From Sulfitobacter brevis (lineage in GTDB: Bacteria > Pseudomonadota > Alphaproteobacteria > Rhodobacterales > Rhodobacteraceae), in the NCBI RefSeq assembly GCF_900112755.1, contig NZ_FOMW01000005.1, positions 248,001 to 312,000 on the forward strand: a stretch of 64,000 bases of DNA, read 5' to 3'. The notes beneath the pieces are model-generated. The model made no database searches. It was not told the DNA's origin and saw only the letters and a list, made by a program, of their open reading frames with translations. Made by a program: the position numbers and the translations under genes. This document shows positions 26,157 to 35,215 of this stretch, in pieces; positions within the stretch are counted from its first letter, which is position 1; each line of letters starts with the position of its first letter.

Positions 26157-27955
26157 GAAAGTGGCTCTAACAATGGGATAAATTCAAATGTACGCACATC
26201 GACCAGCCCGAGATCTGAAATCCGCAGTTCCGGAATAACCACCAGTGCCAGGAGCGAATGTTGCATATAGGCGTTGTTGAGGGTGCATCCGCAATCGCGC
26301 ATCGCCTGCATCATCGCTTCTGCCTTACGGGCAACCTCGGCGGCGGGGGCGTCCGACATCAGCCCCGCAATCGGAAGATCAACCAGCGCCAGCTCGGTGC
26401 CATCGCGGAAGATGGTGATGCCGCCTCCTACCTCACGCAGTCGGTTCGCCGCCAACGCCATCTGGGCGGTATCCGTGCCGACGACGATCATGTGATGACT
26501 GTCGTGTGCCACGGTGGAGGCCATCGCCATCGGCCCCTCATAGCCAAAGCCGGAAACGAGCGCATTCACTACGGTCCCGGTTGCGCGATGCCGCTCGACC
26601 AAGGCGATCTGGCAGACATCGCCGCTGGATTGCACCCGCCCGTCGGTAACCGGCAGTTCAAACTTGAGCGCCCGTGTCGGAGCCTGATTTTCAACCACCC
26701 CGATGACATTGGCCGTAACTGCATTGGCACCTTGTGGCGCGGGGATATGAAAGTCGTCATCCTTGAGCGGGCGGGCCATGTTTACTGTGGCGCGTGCGCT
26801 TTGCGGCCAGTCGAAATGCGGGCACTCCACCAAGCACACACCGTCCTGCGCCACCACTTGGCCGCGTGAGATCACAGTCTCTATCTTGAGCGTATCCAGC
26901 GCGGGGGTCAGGATCACGTCGGCCCGACGGCCTGGGGTGAGCGAACCAATCTCACGCTCCAGCCCGAAATGGGTAGCGGTGTTGATCGTCGCCATTTGCA
27001 GTGCAACCAAAGGATCGCAGCCGCAGCTTATTGCATGGCGGACGACGCGGTTCATGTGCCCTTCGTTCACCAAGGTGCCGGAATGGCAATCATCGGTGCA
27101 TAAGATCATGTTGCGCGGGTCGAGGCCCTTTTCGGTAATCGCGGTTATCTGGCTTTCAACATCATACCAAGCCGAGCCAAGCCGGATCATCGAGCGCATT
27201 CCCTGTCGCATCCGCGCAATGGCGTCGGCCTCGCAGGTGCCCTCATGATCATCCGCAGGCCCGCCCGCTACATAGGCCGCAAAGGCAGGCCCCAGATCGG
27301 GAGAAGCATAATGGCCGCCGACGGTCTTGCCGGCGCGCTGGGTGGCGGCGATTTCGGCCAGCATCTGCGGATCGGCGTTGATCACGCCGGGGAAGTTCAT
27401 CATCTCCCCCAAGCCCACAATGCCCGGCCATGTCATCGCCTCGGCCACATCTTCGGCGGTGATCTCGAAACCAGTGGTTTCCATGCCGGGAGCAGAGGGC
27501 GCACAGGAGGGCATCTGGGTGAAAATATTCACCGGCTGCAGCATCGCCTCGTCGTGCATCATCCGCACCCCGTCGAGGCCTAGAACATTCGCGATCTCAT
27601 GGGGGTCGGTGAACATGCTGGTCGTGCCATGCGGGATCACGGCGCGGGCAAATTCGGCGGGTGTCAGCATGCCGGATTCAATGTGCATATGCCCGTCGCA
27701 CAGTCCCGGCACCATGAAACGCCCTTTGGCATCAATGATTTGAGTGTCGGGGCCGCGGCAATGGCTGGCGTCCGGCCCGACAAAGGCGATCCGCCCGGCG
27801 ACGATGGCGATGTCATGATCGGGCAGGGTTTCGCGCGTATGGACGTTGACCCAAATGCCGCCAGTGATAATCATGTCGGCAGGGCTGCGGCCCGCGGCAA
27901 CATTAACGAGTTTGGGGGCGACATCGGGCCATGAAGGGAAAGGTTCTTGCGTCAT
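26153..27955 (-). CDS. ade: Adenine deaminase
   Basis: From ATG 27955 the product is 600 residues; an upstream in-frame GTG at 27970 adds five. The amidohydrolase fold shows the metal-binding C-D-G-H-M-H-I-E-S, the G-L-G-E-M-M-N-F-P and D-D-C-H-S-G motifs and a C-terminal G-G-G-I-T-I-F-R-D-G. It deaminates adenine to hypoxanthine with a bivalent metal pair. Amn, encoded next with a four-base overlap, supplies adenine from AMP. Confidence 0.95.
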   Translation of the reverse strand: MTQEPFPSWPDVAPKLVNVAAGRSPADMIITGGIWVNVHTRETLPDHDIAIVAGRIAFVGPDASHCRGPDTQIIDAKGRFMVPGLCDGHMHIESGMLTPAEFARAVIPHGTTSMFTDPHEIANVLGLDGVRMMHDEAMLQPVNIFTQMPSCAPSAPGMETTGFEITAEDVAEAMTWPGIVGLGEMMNFPGVINADPQMLAEIAATQRAGKTVGGHYASPDLGPAFAAYVAGGPADDHEGTCEADAIARMRQGMRSMIRLGSAWYDVESQITAITEKGLDPRNMILCTDDCHSGTLVNEGHMNRVVRHAISCGCDPLVALQMATINTATHFGLEREIGSLTPGRRADVILTPALDTLKIETVISRGQVVAQDGVCLVECPHFDWPQSARATVNMARPLKDDDFHIPAPQGANAVTANVIGVVENQAPTRALKFELPVTDGRVQSSGDVCQIALVERHRATGTVVNALVSGFGYEGPMAMASTVAHDSHHMIVVGTDTAQMALAANRLREVGGGITIFRDGTELALVDLPIAGLMSDAPAAEVARKAEAMMQAMRDCGCTLNNAYMQHSLLALVVIPELRISDLGLVDVRTFEFIPLLEPLS

Positions 27956-28094
27956 GACCAAAGGTGCCACAGGCTCTGCACAGGTTCAAGCGGTTGCGGC
28001 ACTGTGGCGCGCAATGGCTGAGAGATGGTAGCTTGCCCCTGCGCGGGCCATGCTTGCAGGCAACAGAGTATATTAAACCGAAGGAATTTCTACG

Positions 28095-28850
28095 ATGAGC
28101 GTTACCCAGATCAGACCCAACATGGACCATTGGCAGGAGCGCGTCGATCTGGCCGCCGCTTTGCGCTGGACCGCGCGGCTGAACATGCACGAAGGGGTGG
28201 CGAACCACTTTTCGCTTTCGGTCAACGATGACGGCTCGCAATTTTTAATGAACCCAAACCAGGTTCATTTCAGCAGGGTCAAGGCGAGCGATCTTTTGGT
28301 GGTTGATGCCAATGACCCCGAAACATACGCAGGCCCGAACGCGCCCGATCCGACCGCTTGGGGCCTGCACGGGGGTGTTCATGCTGCCTGCCCGCACGCC
28401 CGTTGCGTGATGCACGTTCACTCGATTTTCGCGACAGTGCTGGCGTGTATGCAAGACAGCCGCTTGCCACCGATTGACCAGAACTGTTGCACCTTTTTCG
28501 ACCGCATCGTGATCGACGAAGATTATGGCGGGTTAGCGTTTGCGGACGAGGGCGCGCGGTGTGCCGCCTTGCTGACCGATCCCAAGCAAAAAGTCATGGT
28601 GATGGGCTCGCACGGGGTGCTGGTTATCGGTGATACGGTGGCAGACACCTTCAACAGGCTTTACTATTTTGAACGCGCGGCAGAGACCTATATCCGTGCA
28701 TTGCAAACTGGCATGCCGCTGCGCCGGATCCCCGATGACATCGCTGAAAAGACCGCCCGCCAGCTTGAGGACTATCCCGAGCAGGACGCCCGCCATCTGG
28801 CAGAGCTAAAGGCGATACTGGATGCTGAAGGGTCGGATTACGCGGCCTGA
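28095..28850 (+). CDS. Class II aldolase/adducin-family protein
   Basis: The 251-residue product has the zinc-binding histidines in M-H-V-H-S-I-F and the later G-S-H-G-V-L-V-I-G, with the N-H-F-S-L-S-V entry motif near residue 36. Members are fuculose- or ribulose-phosphate aldolases, or non-enzymatic adducin-like proteins. The catalytic set here is complete enough for an enzyme, but the substrate is unknown. The GT4 gene follows 102 bases later. Confidence 0.87.
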   Translation: MSVTQIRPNMDHWQERVDLAAALRWTARLNMHEGVANHFSLSVNDDGSQFLMNPNQVHFSRVKASDLLVVDANDPETYAGPNAPDPTAWGLHGGVHAACPHARCVMHVHSIFATVLACMQDSRLPPIDQNCCTFFDRIVIDEDYGGLAFADEGARCAALLTDPKQKVMVMGSHGVLVIGDTVADTFNRLYYFERAAETYIRALQTGMPLRRIPDDIAEKTARQLEDYPEQDARHLAELKAILDAEGSDYAA

Positions 28851-28952
28851 CACTTCGAACTCTGTGCCGCCCATGCGGGGGCACAGGTCGCGATTGGCCA
28901 CGGCCATTGATCATCTTAACACGACACTGGCCAAAGTAGGCGAAAGCATTCC

Positions 28953-30203
28953 ATGAACATCCTTTTCGTGCATCAAAACATGCCCGGCCAGTACCGCGAG
29001 TTGGTGCAATGGCTGGCAGCCCAAGGCGGTCACCGGATCTATTTCCTGACCCAGCGCAAGAATGCCCCGTCGTTTGCGGGGGTCGAAATGCGGCTCTATC
29101 AACCACACCGAACTGCGCGGAAAGACAGTTATGGTCTCTCCCGGGTCTGGGAAGATGCAACCGGCACCGGCTTTGGCGCCGCGATGGCCGCCCGCGCACT
29201 GGAGCAGGACGAGGGCTTTAAGCCCGATATCGTGATCGGCCATGTCGGTTGGGGTGAGCTTACCTTTTTCAAGCAGATTTGGGATGACGTACCAATCATC
29301 GGATTGTTTGAATACTATTATAACCTGACCGGTGGGTCGGTGGGCTTCGACCCCGAAGAGCCGCTTTCAGAGCATACTCCGTTTCTGATGCAGGCCCGTA
29401 ATGCGGTGCCGCTGGCCAATATCGATGTTGTAGATCAGGGCCACGCGCCGACATACTGGCAGCGCGACCGCTTTCCCAAAAGCTTCCACGATCGGATGTA
29501 CGTCTGTCACGACGGGATCCGTACAGACCAATTGCAACCAGACCCAGATGTCCGGCTGCGGCTGGGCAGGATTGACCGCGACCTGACCCGCGACGACGAA
29601 GTCCTGACCTATATGGCCCGCAATCTGGAGCGGACCCGCGGCTATCATACCTTTATGCGAGCGCTGCCGCGCATCTTGTCAGAGCGGCCGAATGCACGGG
29701 TACTGATTATCGGCGGCAACGACACATCCTATGGCGGCAAAAGCAAGCACCCCGGCGGGTTACGCGCCGAGATGGAGGCCGAGCTTAAAGGGCAGATAGA
29801 TTGGGAGCGGGTGCATTTCTTGGGTCAGGTGCCTTTTGCGGCCTATCAGAAAATCATCCAGATCAGTCGCTGCCATATCTATCTGACAATGCCGTTTGTG
29901 CTGTCGTGGTCCTTGCTTGAATCAATGGCGATGGGGGCCACGATTCTCGCCTCGGACGTCGAGCCGGTGCGTGAGGCGCTCACCCATGGCGAAACCGGGC
30001 TGCTGGTTGATTTCTTTGACCCCAAGGCACTGGCCGCGCAGGTGATTGACGTTCTCGCACGCCCCGCCGAGTTCGCACATCTGGGCGGCGCGGCACGGGC
30101 GCATGTGGTCGAGAATTACGACTTCCTGACCCGCTGCCTGCCGGAACACATCGCACAGATCAATGCGCTGGTGCCCGAAGAAAAGCGGATCAGCCTGCCT
30201 TAA
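28953..30203 (+). CDS. Glycosyltransferase family 4 (GT-B)
   Basis: The 416-residue product has an N-terminal Rossmann domain (N-I-L-F-V-H-Q-N-M-P-G-Q-Y-R-E-L). The second domain carries the nucleotide-sugar region with V-L-I-I-G-G-N-D and the E-x7-E type motif in S-W-S-L-L-E-S-M-A-M-G and A-S-D-V-E-P-V-R-E. It probably transfers a sugar from a nucleotide donor during polysaccharide assembly. It overlaps the convergent Wza-like gene by four bases at its stop and opens the EPS locus that continues to 39.6 kb. Confidence 0.9.
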   Translation: MNILFVHQNMPGQYRELVQWLAAQGGHRIYFLTQRKNAPSFAGVEMRLYQPHRTARKDSYGLSRVWEDATGTGFGAAMAARALEQDEGFKPDIVIGHVGWGELTFFKQIWDDVPIIGLFEYYYNLTGGSVGFDPEEPLSEHTPFLMQARNAVPLANIDVVDQGHAPTYWQRDRFPKSFHDRMYVCHDGIRTDQLQPDPDVRLRLGRIDRDLTRDDEVLTYMARNLERTRGYHTFMRALPRILSERPNARVLIIGGNDTSYGGKSKHPGGLRAEMEAELKGQIDWERVHFLGQVPFAAYQKIIQISRCHIYLTMPFVLSWSLLESMAMGATILASDVEPVREALTHGETGLLVDFFDPKALAAQVIDVLARPAEFAHLGGAARAHVVENYDFLTRCLPEHIAQINALVPEEKRISLP

Positions 30204-31318
30204 TTCGACAGGCCGCTGGCCGCGTTGATGATGCCAAAGGCTGAACCGACCAGACCAATAATCGTCCGGGTATTGGTCAGCGGGCTTTCGGTCGCCAGCA
30301 CCAGATCACCAGAGTGGATGTTGAAGTTACGCGCCGAAAAAAGACCATCGGAGGTGGTCAAATCAAGCGTAAACACCACCCGCGTCTTGCGCGGCCCGCG
30401 CACGCCGGCACTCACGGCGCTGGTCGGGTACTCCCGCAAGATCAGGATGCCTTGCGGATTGGCGCGGAAGTCGTTGATACCCCCAACAATTGACATCGCA
30501 TCCAAAGCCGAAATGTCGTCGCGGTTGAACTTGAACTGAGCCTCGTTGCCCGCTGCCCCGAGAGACAGGAAATACCGGCGGTCTTCTTCCACGATGACCT
30601 TGTCGCCACCTTGTAAGCGGGTATCAAGCTGCGGGTTGTCATAAAGACGGCTGATCGAGGTGGCATAGATATTGCTGCCTCGCACCAGCTTAATCTGCGG
30701 GTTGTTCAACCCCGTCGACACACCGCCCCCCGACGAAAGCGCGGCAAGCACGGTGAAGTTGTTGTCCGGCAACACTACATTGCCCGGACTACTGACGCCG
30801 CCGACGAGGTCAACGGAATTGCCGCGCCCTTCGGCCATCGCCAACTGAACCTGTGCCGAGGGCACGATAGGTTCCAGCATACGCTGGATGAGCGCTCGGG
30901 CACTGTCAGGTGTACGACCCGACACCCGCACTTTGCCAATATACGGCAGATATACTGTGCCCGCTTCAGACACGCGGATTGCGGGTAGCGTGGCGACGCG
31001 CTGCTCGGCACTGGTAAGCAGCGAATTTTCGCTGCTGTCCCAGATTAACACATTCAAAGAGTCGCCAGGCCGGATAATCTGGGCGTCTGAGCCGCCGGAG
31101 CTGCCGATCCAGCTATAGCTGCGCTGGCCGGTACGGGGCCATTCCGCGACGATAGGCAAGAATGCCCGCGTGACCGGATAGACGGCGATGTCAGTGGTCG
31201 GTTCGTCTTGTGTTTTTAAAACTTCGCGTTCGATAGCCGCACCGCGGGGCAAACCAGAACAGGCGGAAAGCGTTAAAAATAGCAAAACGAAGACAAAGTG
31301 TTTTTGAGACAAGCTCAT
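30200..31318 (-). CDS. Polysaccharide export lipoprotein, Wza/KpsD type
   Basis: From ATG 31318 the product is 372 residues with a lipobox L-S-A-C (Cys about residue 20). The Poly_export domain follows (P-G-D-S-L-N-V-L-I-W-D, G-T-V-Y-L-P-Y-I-G-K-V-R-V-S-G), then SLBB-type domains and a C-terminal hydrophobic segment (R-T-I-I-G-L-V-G-S-A-F-G-I) that would form the outer-membrane helix. Such proteins make the outer-membrane pore for EPS or capsule export. A copolymerase (Wzc-like), flippase and polymerase are not in this window. Confidence 0.92.
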   Translation of the reverse strand: MSLSQKHFVFVLLFLTLSACSGLPRGAAIEREVLKTQDEPTTDIAVYPVTRAFLPIVAEWPRTGQRSYSWIGSSGGSDAQIIRPGDSLNVLIWDSSENSLLTSAEQRVATLPAIRVSEAGTVYLPYIGKVRVSGRTPDSARALIQRMLEPIVPSAQVQLAMAEGRGNSVDLVGGVSSPGNVVLPDNNFTVLAALSSGGGVSTGLNNPQIKLVRGSNIYATSISRLYDNPQLDTRLQGGDKVIVEEDRRYFLSLGAAGNEAQFKFNRDDISALDAMSIVGGINDFRANPQGILILREYPTSAVSAGVRGPRKTRVVFTLDLTTSDGLFSARNFNIHSGDLVLATESPLTNTRTIIGLVGSAFGIINAASGLSN

Positions 31319-31466
31319 ATTCAGCAAAACCGCTCTTGTTAGTGTTTGTCCCGCAGGGAGATCACAGAGGCTCTCTTATGGAAAGCCACAGATTTATGTA
31401 AGTACAGCCTGCAAATATAACGCACACTGTTGGAATTCCTTGTGGTGCAAGATACTGGCTCGGGGC

Positions 31467-32336
31467 ATGGCGTCAATGATTTCAGACAGACAGGCAGGAA
31501 ATGGCGCGGTCCTGGTTCTAGGCGCGTCTGGCAAACTGGGCGCAATGTTGCGCGGCTTTTGGCAGGGACCGCAAAGGTTGATCTGTCACAGCCGCATTGC
31601 GCAGCCGGATTTTGTCACTTACGATCTGCTAGACGAACCCGCCATGGCAGTTGCTTCAATGCGGGGGGCGCAGGCGGTAATTTGCCTGTCAGGGGTGACG
31701 CCTGCGCGCGCGGCACAGGATACTTCAGCGATGACGCTGAATATTGATCTCGCGCAGGCTGCTGTGACGCTGGCGTATCAAGCGGGTGTTAGTCGGGTGT
31801 TTGTGGCCTCCTCGGCGGCTGTCTACGGCACGTCAGATAAGGTGCTGTCAGAGGATGATGTTTGTACCCCTGTCTCGGACTATGGTCGCGCCAAGCTGGA
31901 GATGGAGCAAGTCGCCTGCACGCAGGGGCAGGCTTTGGGTCAGCCGGTGACCGCCCTGAGGATCGGCAATGTCGCAGGCGCTGATGCGATTTTGGGCGGG
32001 TGGACACGGTCCATGCATCTTGATCAATTTGCGGACGGCAGTACCCCGCAGCGCAGCTATATCGGCCCCGACACCCTGACGCGCGTCCTGTCCACGCTTT
32101 GCCAAGCCCCCTCCTTGCCGGAGGTGATCAATATCGCCGCGCCGGGAGCGATTGAGATGGGCGCACTTCTGGATGCGGCACAGTTGCCATGGGTTCCGCG
32201 GCCCGCTCAGCTGGGTGCTATCGCGAAAGTGGCGCTTTGCACCCGCAGTCTTGAGCGATATGTTGATTTCCGACCCCGTGACAGCACCGCTGAGGGGATG
32301 GTTTCCGAGTGGCGCATGTTTCGGGCGCGGGAGTGA
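31467..32336 (+). CDS. NAD-dependent epimerase/reductase (extended SDR)
   Basis: The product is 289 residues from ATG 31467 (ATG 31476 is an alternative). The dinucleotide motif G-A-S-G-K-L-G is near the N-terminus, S-S-A-A-V-Y-G carries the catalytic Ser, and Y-G-R-A-K the Y-x-x-x-K pair. It is divergent from the Wza-like gene and followed nine bases later by the sugar transferase. Next to a 4,6-dehydratase gene, a 4-keto reductase for a UDP-4-keto-6-deoxyhexosamine (WbpV/WreQ-like) is a reasonable inference, not a proof. Confidence 0.85.
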   Translation: MASMISDRQAGNGAVLVLGASGKLGAMLRGFWQGPQRLICHSRIAQPDFVTYDLLDEPAMAVASMRGAQAVICLSGVTPARAAQDTSAMTLNIDLAQAAVTLAYQAGVSRVFVASSAAVYGTSDKVLSEDDVCTPVSDYGRAKLEMEQVACTQGQALGQPVTALRIGNVAGADAILGGWTRSMHLDQFADGSTPQRSYIGPDTLTRVLSTLCQAPSLPEVINIAAPGAIEMGALLDAAQLPWVPRPAQLGAIAKVALCTRSLERYVDFRPRDSTAEGMVSEWRMFRARE

Positions 32337-32345
32337 GTGACTGAG

Positions 32346-32981
32346 ATGACGTGGCGCAAGCGCATTTTTGATTTATTCTTTGCAAGTCTGCTTGTGATTA
32401 TACTTGGCCCGATCCTCCTCGGCCTGCTGATATGGTTACTCGTCAAAGAAGGGCGCCCCCTGTTTCACGTGGCAGAGCGTATGTCCGCCCCGAACCAGCC
32501 GTTCAAGCTGTGGAAGCTGCGCACAATGACGGTCGTCGAGGGCGACACGGGGGTTTCGGGCGGCAACAAAAAGGCGCGGATCACGTCCACGGGGGCATGG
32601 TTGCGGGCCAAACGGCTAGACGAGTTCCCCCAGCTTTGGAACATTCTCAATGGAGATTTGAGCTTTGTCGGTCCGCGCCCGCCGCTCAGGGAGTATGTCG
32701 AACAGTTCCCCGAGCTCTATGCGCAGGTGTTAAAGTCACGTCCCGGTGTTACGGGACTGGCGACAATCAGGTTTCACAAGCATGAGGAGCGCTTGCTGAA
32801 CCGCTGTACGACGCCCGAGGAGACCAACAATGTCTACTGCAAGATATGCGTCCCCAGAAAAGCCAAACTGGACCTGATTTATCAACGAAATCAGTCTACA
32901 TGTTATGATTTCGAGCTTGTTTTTCAGACAATCAGCAATCTATTTAGGCGGAGCGACAGGCCAAAAGGCGCTGAAAGTTAA
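32346..32981 (+). CDS. Priming sugar-phosphate transferase (bacterial sugar transferase)
   Basis: The 211-residue product has a single membrane segment (K-R-I-F-D-L-F-F-A-S to residue 30) and the short bacterial sugar transferase core with K-L-W-K-L-R-T-M, R-L-D-E-F-P-Q-L-W-N-I-L-N-G-D-L-S-F-V-G-P-R-P. It transfers a hexosamine phosphate from a UDP-sugar to undecaprenyl phosphate, the first step of EPS or O-antigen assembly. A GTG start at 32337 would add three residues. The small size fits the WbpL/WreU-like soluble-domain type rather than the large five-helix WbaP type. Confidence 0.9.
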   Translation: MTWRKRIFDLFFASLLVIILGPILLGLLIWLLVKEGRPLFHVAERMSAPNQPFKLWKLRTMTVVEGDTGVSGGNKKARITSTGAWLRAKRLDEFPQLWNILNGDLSFVGPRPPLREYVEQFPELYAQVLKSRPGVTGLATIRFHKHEERLLNRCTTPEETNNVYCKICVPRKAKLDLIYQRNQSTCYDFELVFQTISNLFRRSDRPKGAES

Positions 32982-33172
32982 CGGAAAGCCGCTTCGCTCT
33001 TGTCATTTAGCGCAGGCTGATTAAGACACATCTGTGTTATCTGCATGAATTGTTGTATCAAGTACGCATATTGAAACGATTCTTTTTGACACCAGCACGC
33101 GCGATCTGGATTTTGCACGGTTGTGTCTTTGCAGAGTGTGTGCGGGCGTATTGATTGAGGGTAACACCTGAC

Positions 33173-35056
33173 ATGTTAAATTTTTTAACGTCACTTACTA
33201 AGCGGAATAAACGGGTCATTATGTTGGCCTTGGACTCGGTTTTAGTCCTGCTCTCGGTGTTATTCGCGCTCTCCGTTCATGGACTTTCCGGCACGCTTGC
33301 AAATAACTTCGTGCTCTATATGCCCGTTTTACCTTATGTCCTGTTGATTGGTATTGGGGTGTCAATCTGGCTGGGCGTCTGTTCGATCCGACTGAACGCC
33401 TACGAAACCGCGGCTATCGGAATGACCGGCGTTTTCGCGCTGTTTCTGGTGTTCTCTTCCCTGACGATATCAAACATCATGAAAACCGGTCTGCCCTTGG
33501 GTGTGCATCTGGTATTTGGCGCGGCGTTCTTTTCGCTGGTTGTGATCAGCCGGGCAGTGTTGTTGCAGCTTGTGCTGGCGGTCTACCGCCGGTCGAAAGC
33601 GCGCTGCCGCGTGTTAATCTATGGTGCGGGCACCACAGGCACCCAGCTTGTTTCGGCGCTGCGCAGCCACGAGTTGATCGAGGCGGTGGCTTTTGTCGAT
33701 GACAACGTTGCAATCCAAGGACTGACCGTGGCGCATCTGCCGGTCTACAACCCGCTCCGCATTGCCGAGGTCGCTCGCGAAAAGAAAATCAACCGCGTCC
33801 TGCTGGCCGTCCCGTCGCTCAGCCCACCCAAGCAGGCGCAAATCGCGCGCCGACTGGAGAAGATGGGGCTTGAGGTCCAGATGTTGCCGTCCTTCGCACA
33901 GTTGATCGGCGAAGAGGCTCTGGTCGATAAGCTTGAGCCCGTTCTTGCGCACCGCTTTCTCAATCGTGACGAGGTAACCAACCCTCTGATTGACGGTGCA
34001 GGGTGCTATCGGGGCAAGGTAGTGATGGTTTCCGGCGCGGGCGGGTCTATCGGCTCCGAGCTGTGTCGGCAGGTACTGGTGTGCCGGCCCGATAAGCTGG
34101 TGCTTTTTGAACTCAGCGAACTGGCGCTCTACCAGATCGATATGGAGTTGAGCCAGATCACCGACGGTACCAAGATCAAGATCGTGCCTGTGCTAGGCTC
34201 CATCACTGATACACGGCAGGTCCGTAAGGTGCTGACGGACCATAAGGTCGAAATCATTCTGCATGCTGCAGCTTACAAGCACGTCCCCTTGGTCGAGGCC
34301 AATCCACTGTCGGGGCTGGTCAATAATGTGTTCGGCACACAGGCTCTGGCCGAACAGGCAGCCAAAGCCGGGGTGGAGCGGTTTATTCTCATCTCCTCCG
34401 ACAAGGCGGTGCGCCCGACAAATATTATGGGCGCGTCCAAACGGCTGGCCGAACTGGTGGTGCAGGATCTGGCCCGCAGGCATGGCCAATCGGGTGGGCC
34501 AATCTTTTCGATGGTGCGGTTTGGCAATGTTCTGGGCTCGTCGGGGTCGGTGGTCCCGCTATTTCAAGACCAGTTGAGCCGTGGGGGCCCGCTGACCGTT
34601 ACGGACCCGTCCGTCTCGCGCTATTTCATGACGGTGCAAGAGGCGGTCAAACTGGTACTGCAAGCGGGCGCTATCGCCAAAGGCGGCGAGGTTTTTGTGC
34701 TGGATATGGGCAAGCCGGTGGCGATCACGCAGCTGGCACGGCAGGTCATTGAAAGCGCGGGCTATACCGTGCGCGATGCCAATAATCCTGACGGAGACAT
34801 CGAGATTGAATTTACCGGCTTGCGCCCCGGTGAAAAGATGACCGAAGAACTGACTCTCTCTGGCGCATTGCTCGCCACCGTCCATCCCAAGATTTTCGCG
34901 GCCGACGAACTGGGTCTCTCGCAGATCGAGATCGCCTCGGCTCTGCGGCGCCTGCGCGAGGCCTATATCGCGAGTGACGAAGATATGGCACGCAGCGTTG
35001 TGCATCGCTGGGTTGAAGGCTTTGAGGCCGCGACCCAGATCCGGTTAATCTCCTGA
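33173..35056 (+). CDS. UDP-N-acetylhexosamine 4,6-dehydratase, CapD/WbpM type
   Basis: From ATG 33173 the product is 627 residues. Four N-terminal membrane segments precede a CoA-binding-like Rossmann domain (R-V-L-I-Y-G-A-G-T-T-G) and an SDR domain with S-G-A-G-G-S-I-G and S-S-D-K-A. The catalytic motif is M-G-A-S-K, in which methionine replaces the usual Tyr (S-M-K triad, typical of WbpM/CapD). It makes UDP-4-keto-6-deoxy-hexosamine, precursor of QuiNAc or FucNAc. The preceding 190-base gap is AT-rich and could hold its promoter. Confidence 0.94.
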   Translation: MLNFLTSLTKRNKRVIMLALDSVLVLLSVLFALSVHGLSGTLANNFVLYMPVLPYVLLIGIGVSIWLGVCSIRLNAYETAAIGMTGVFALFLVFSSLTISNIMKTGLPLGVHLVFGAAFFSLVVISRAVLLQLVLAVYRRSKARCRVLIYGAGTTGTQLVSALRSHELIEAVAFVDDNVAIQGLTVAHLPVYNPLRIAEVAREKKINRVLLAVPSLSPPKQAQIARRLEKMGLEVQMLPSFAQLIGEEALVDKLEPVLAHRFLNRDEVTNPLIDGAGCYRGKVVMVSGAGGSIGSELCRQVLVCRPDKLVLFELSELALYQIDMELSQITDGTKIKIVPVLGSITDTRQVRKVLTDHKVEIILHAAAYKHVPLVEANPLSGLVNNVFGTQALAEQAAKAGVERFILISSDKAVRPTNIMGASKRLAELVVQDLARRHGQSGGPIFSMVRFGNVLGSSGSVVPLFQDQLSRGGPLTVTDPSVSRYFMTVQEAVKLVLQAGAIAKGGEVFVLDMGKPVAITQLARQVIESAGYTVRDANNPDGDIEIEFTGLRPGEKMTEELTLSGALLATVHPKIFAADELGLSQIEIASALRRLREAYIASDEDMARSVVHRWVEGFEAATQIRLIS

Positions 35057-35215
35057 AATCGTGCACTGCATATCGTGAGGATTGCGCGACTGACCTGTCG
35101 CAGGAAAGTCTCTAACGCGTAACTCTATGTTCCACGCCGTTGGCAATGTGTTGCTTTGTTGTTGAGGCACGTGCCAGAACATTAACAAACTTAGGGCTTC
35201 GTAAAGGGTTGGATC

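Noticed and set aside
26258-26869. 203-codon open frame on the plus strand
   Set aside because: It is antisense to ade and has no start signal or motif.
35087-35102. GCGAC-N6-GTCGC inverted repeat after the 4,6-dehydratase gene
   Set aside because: A 5-bp stem in GC-rich DNA is expected by chance.
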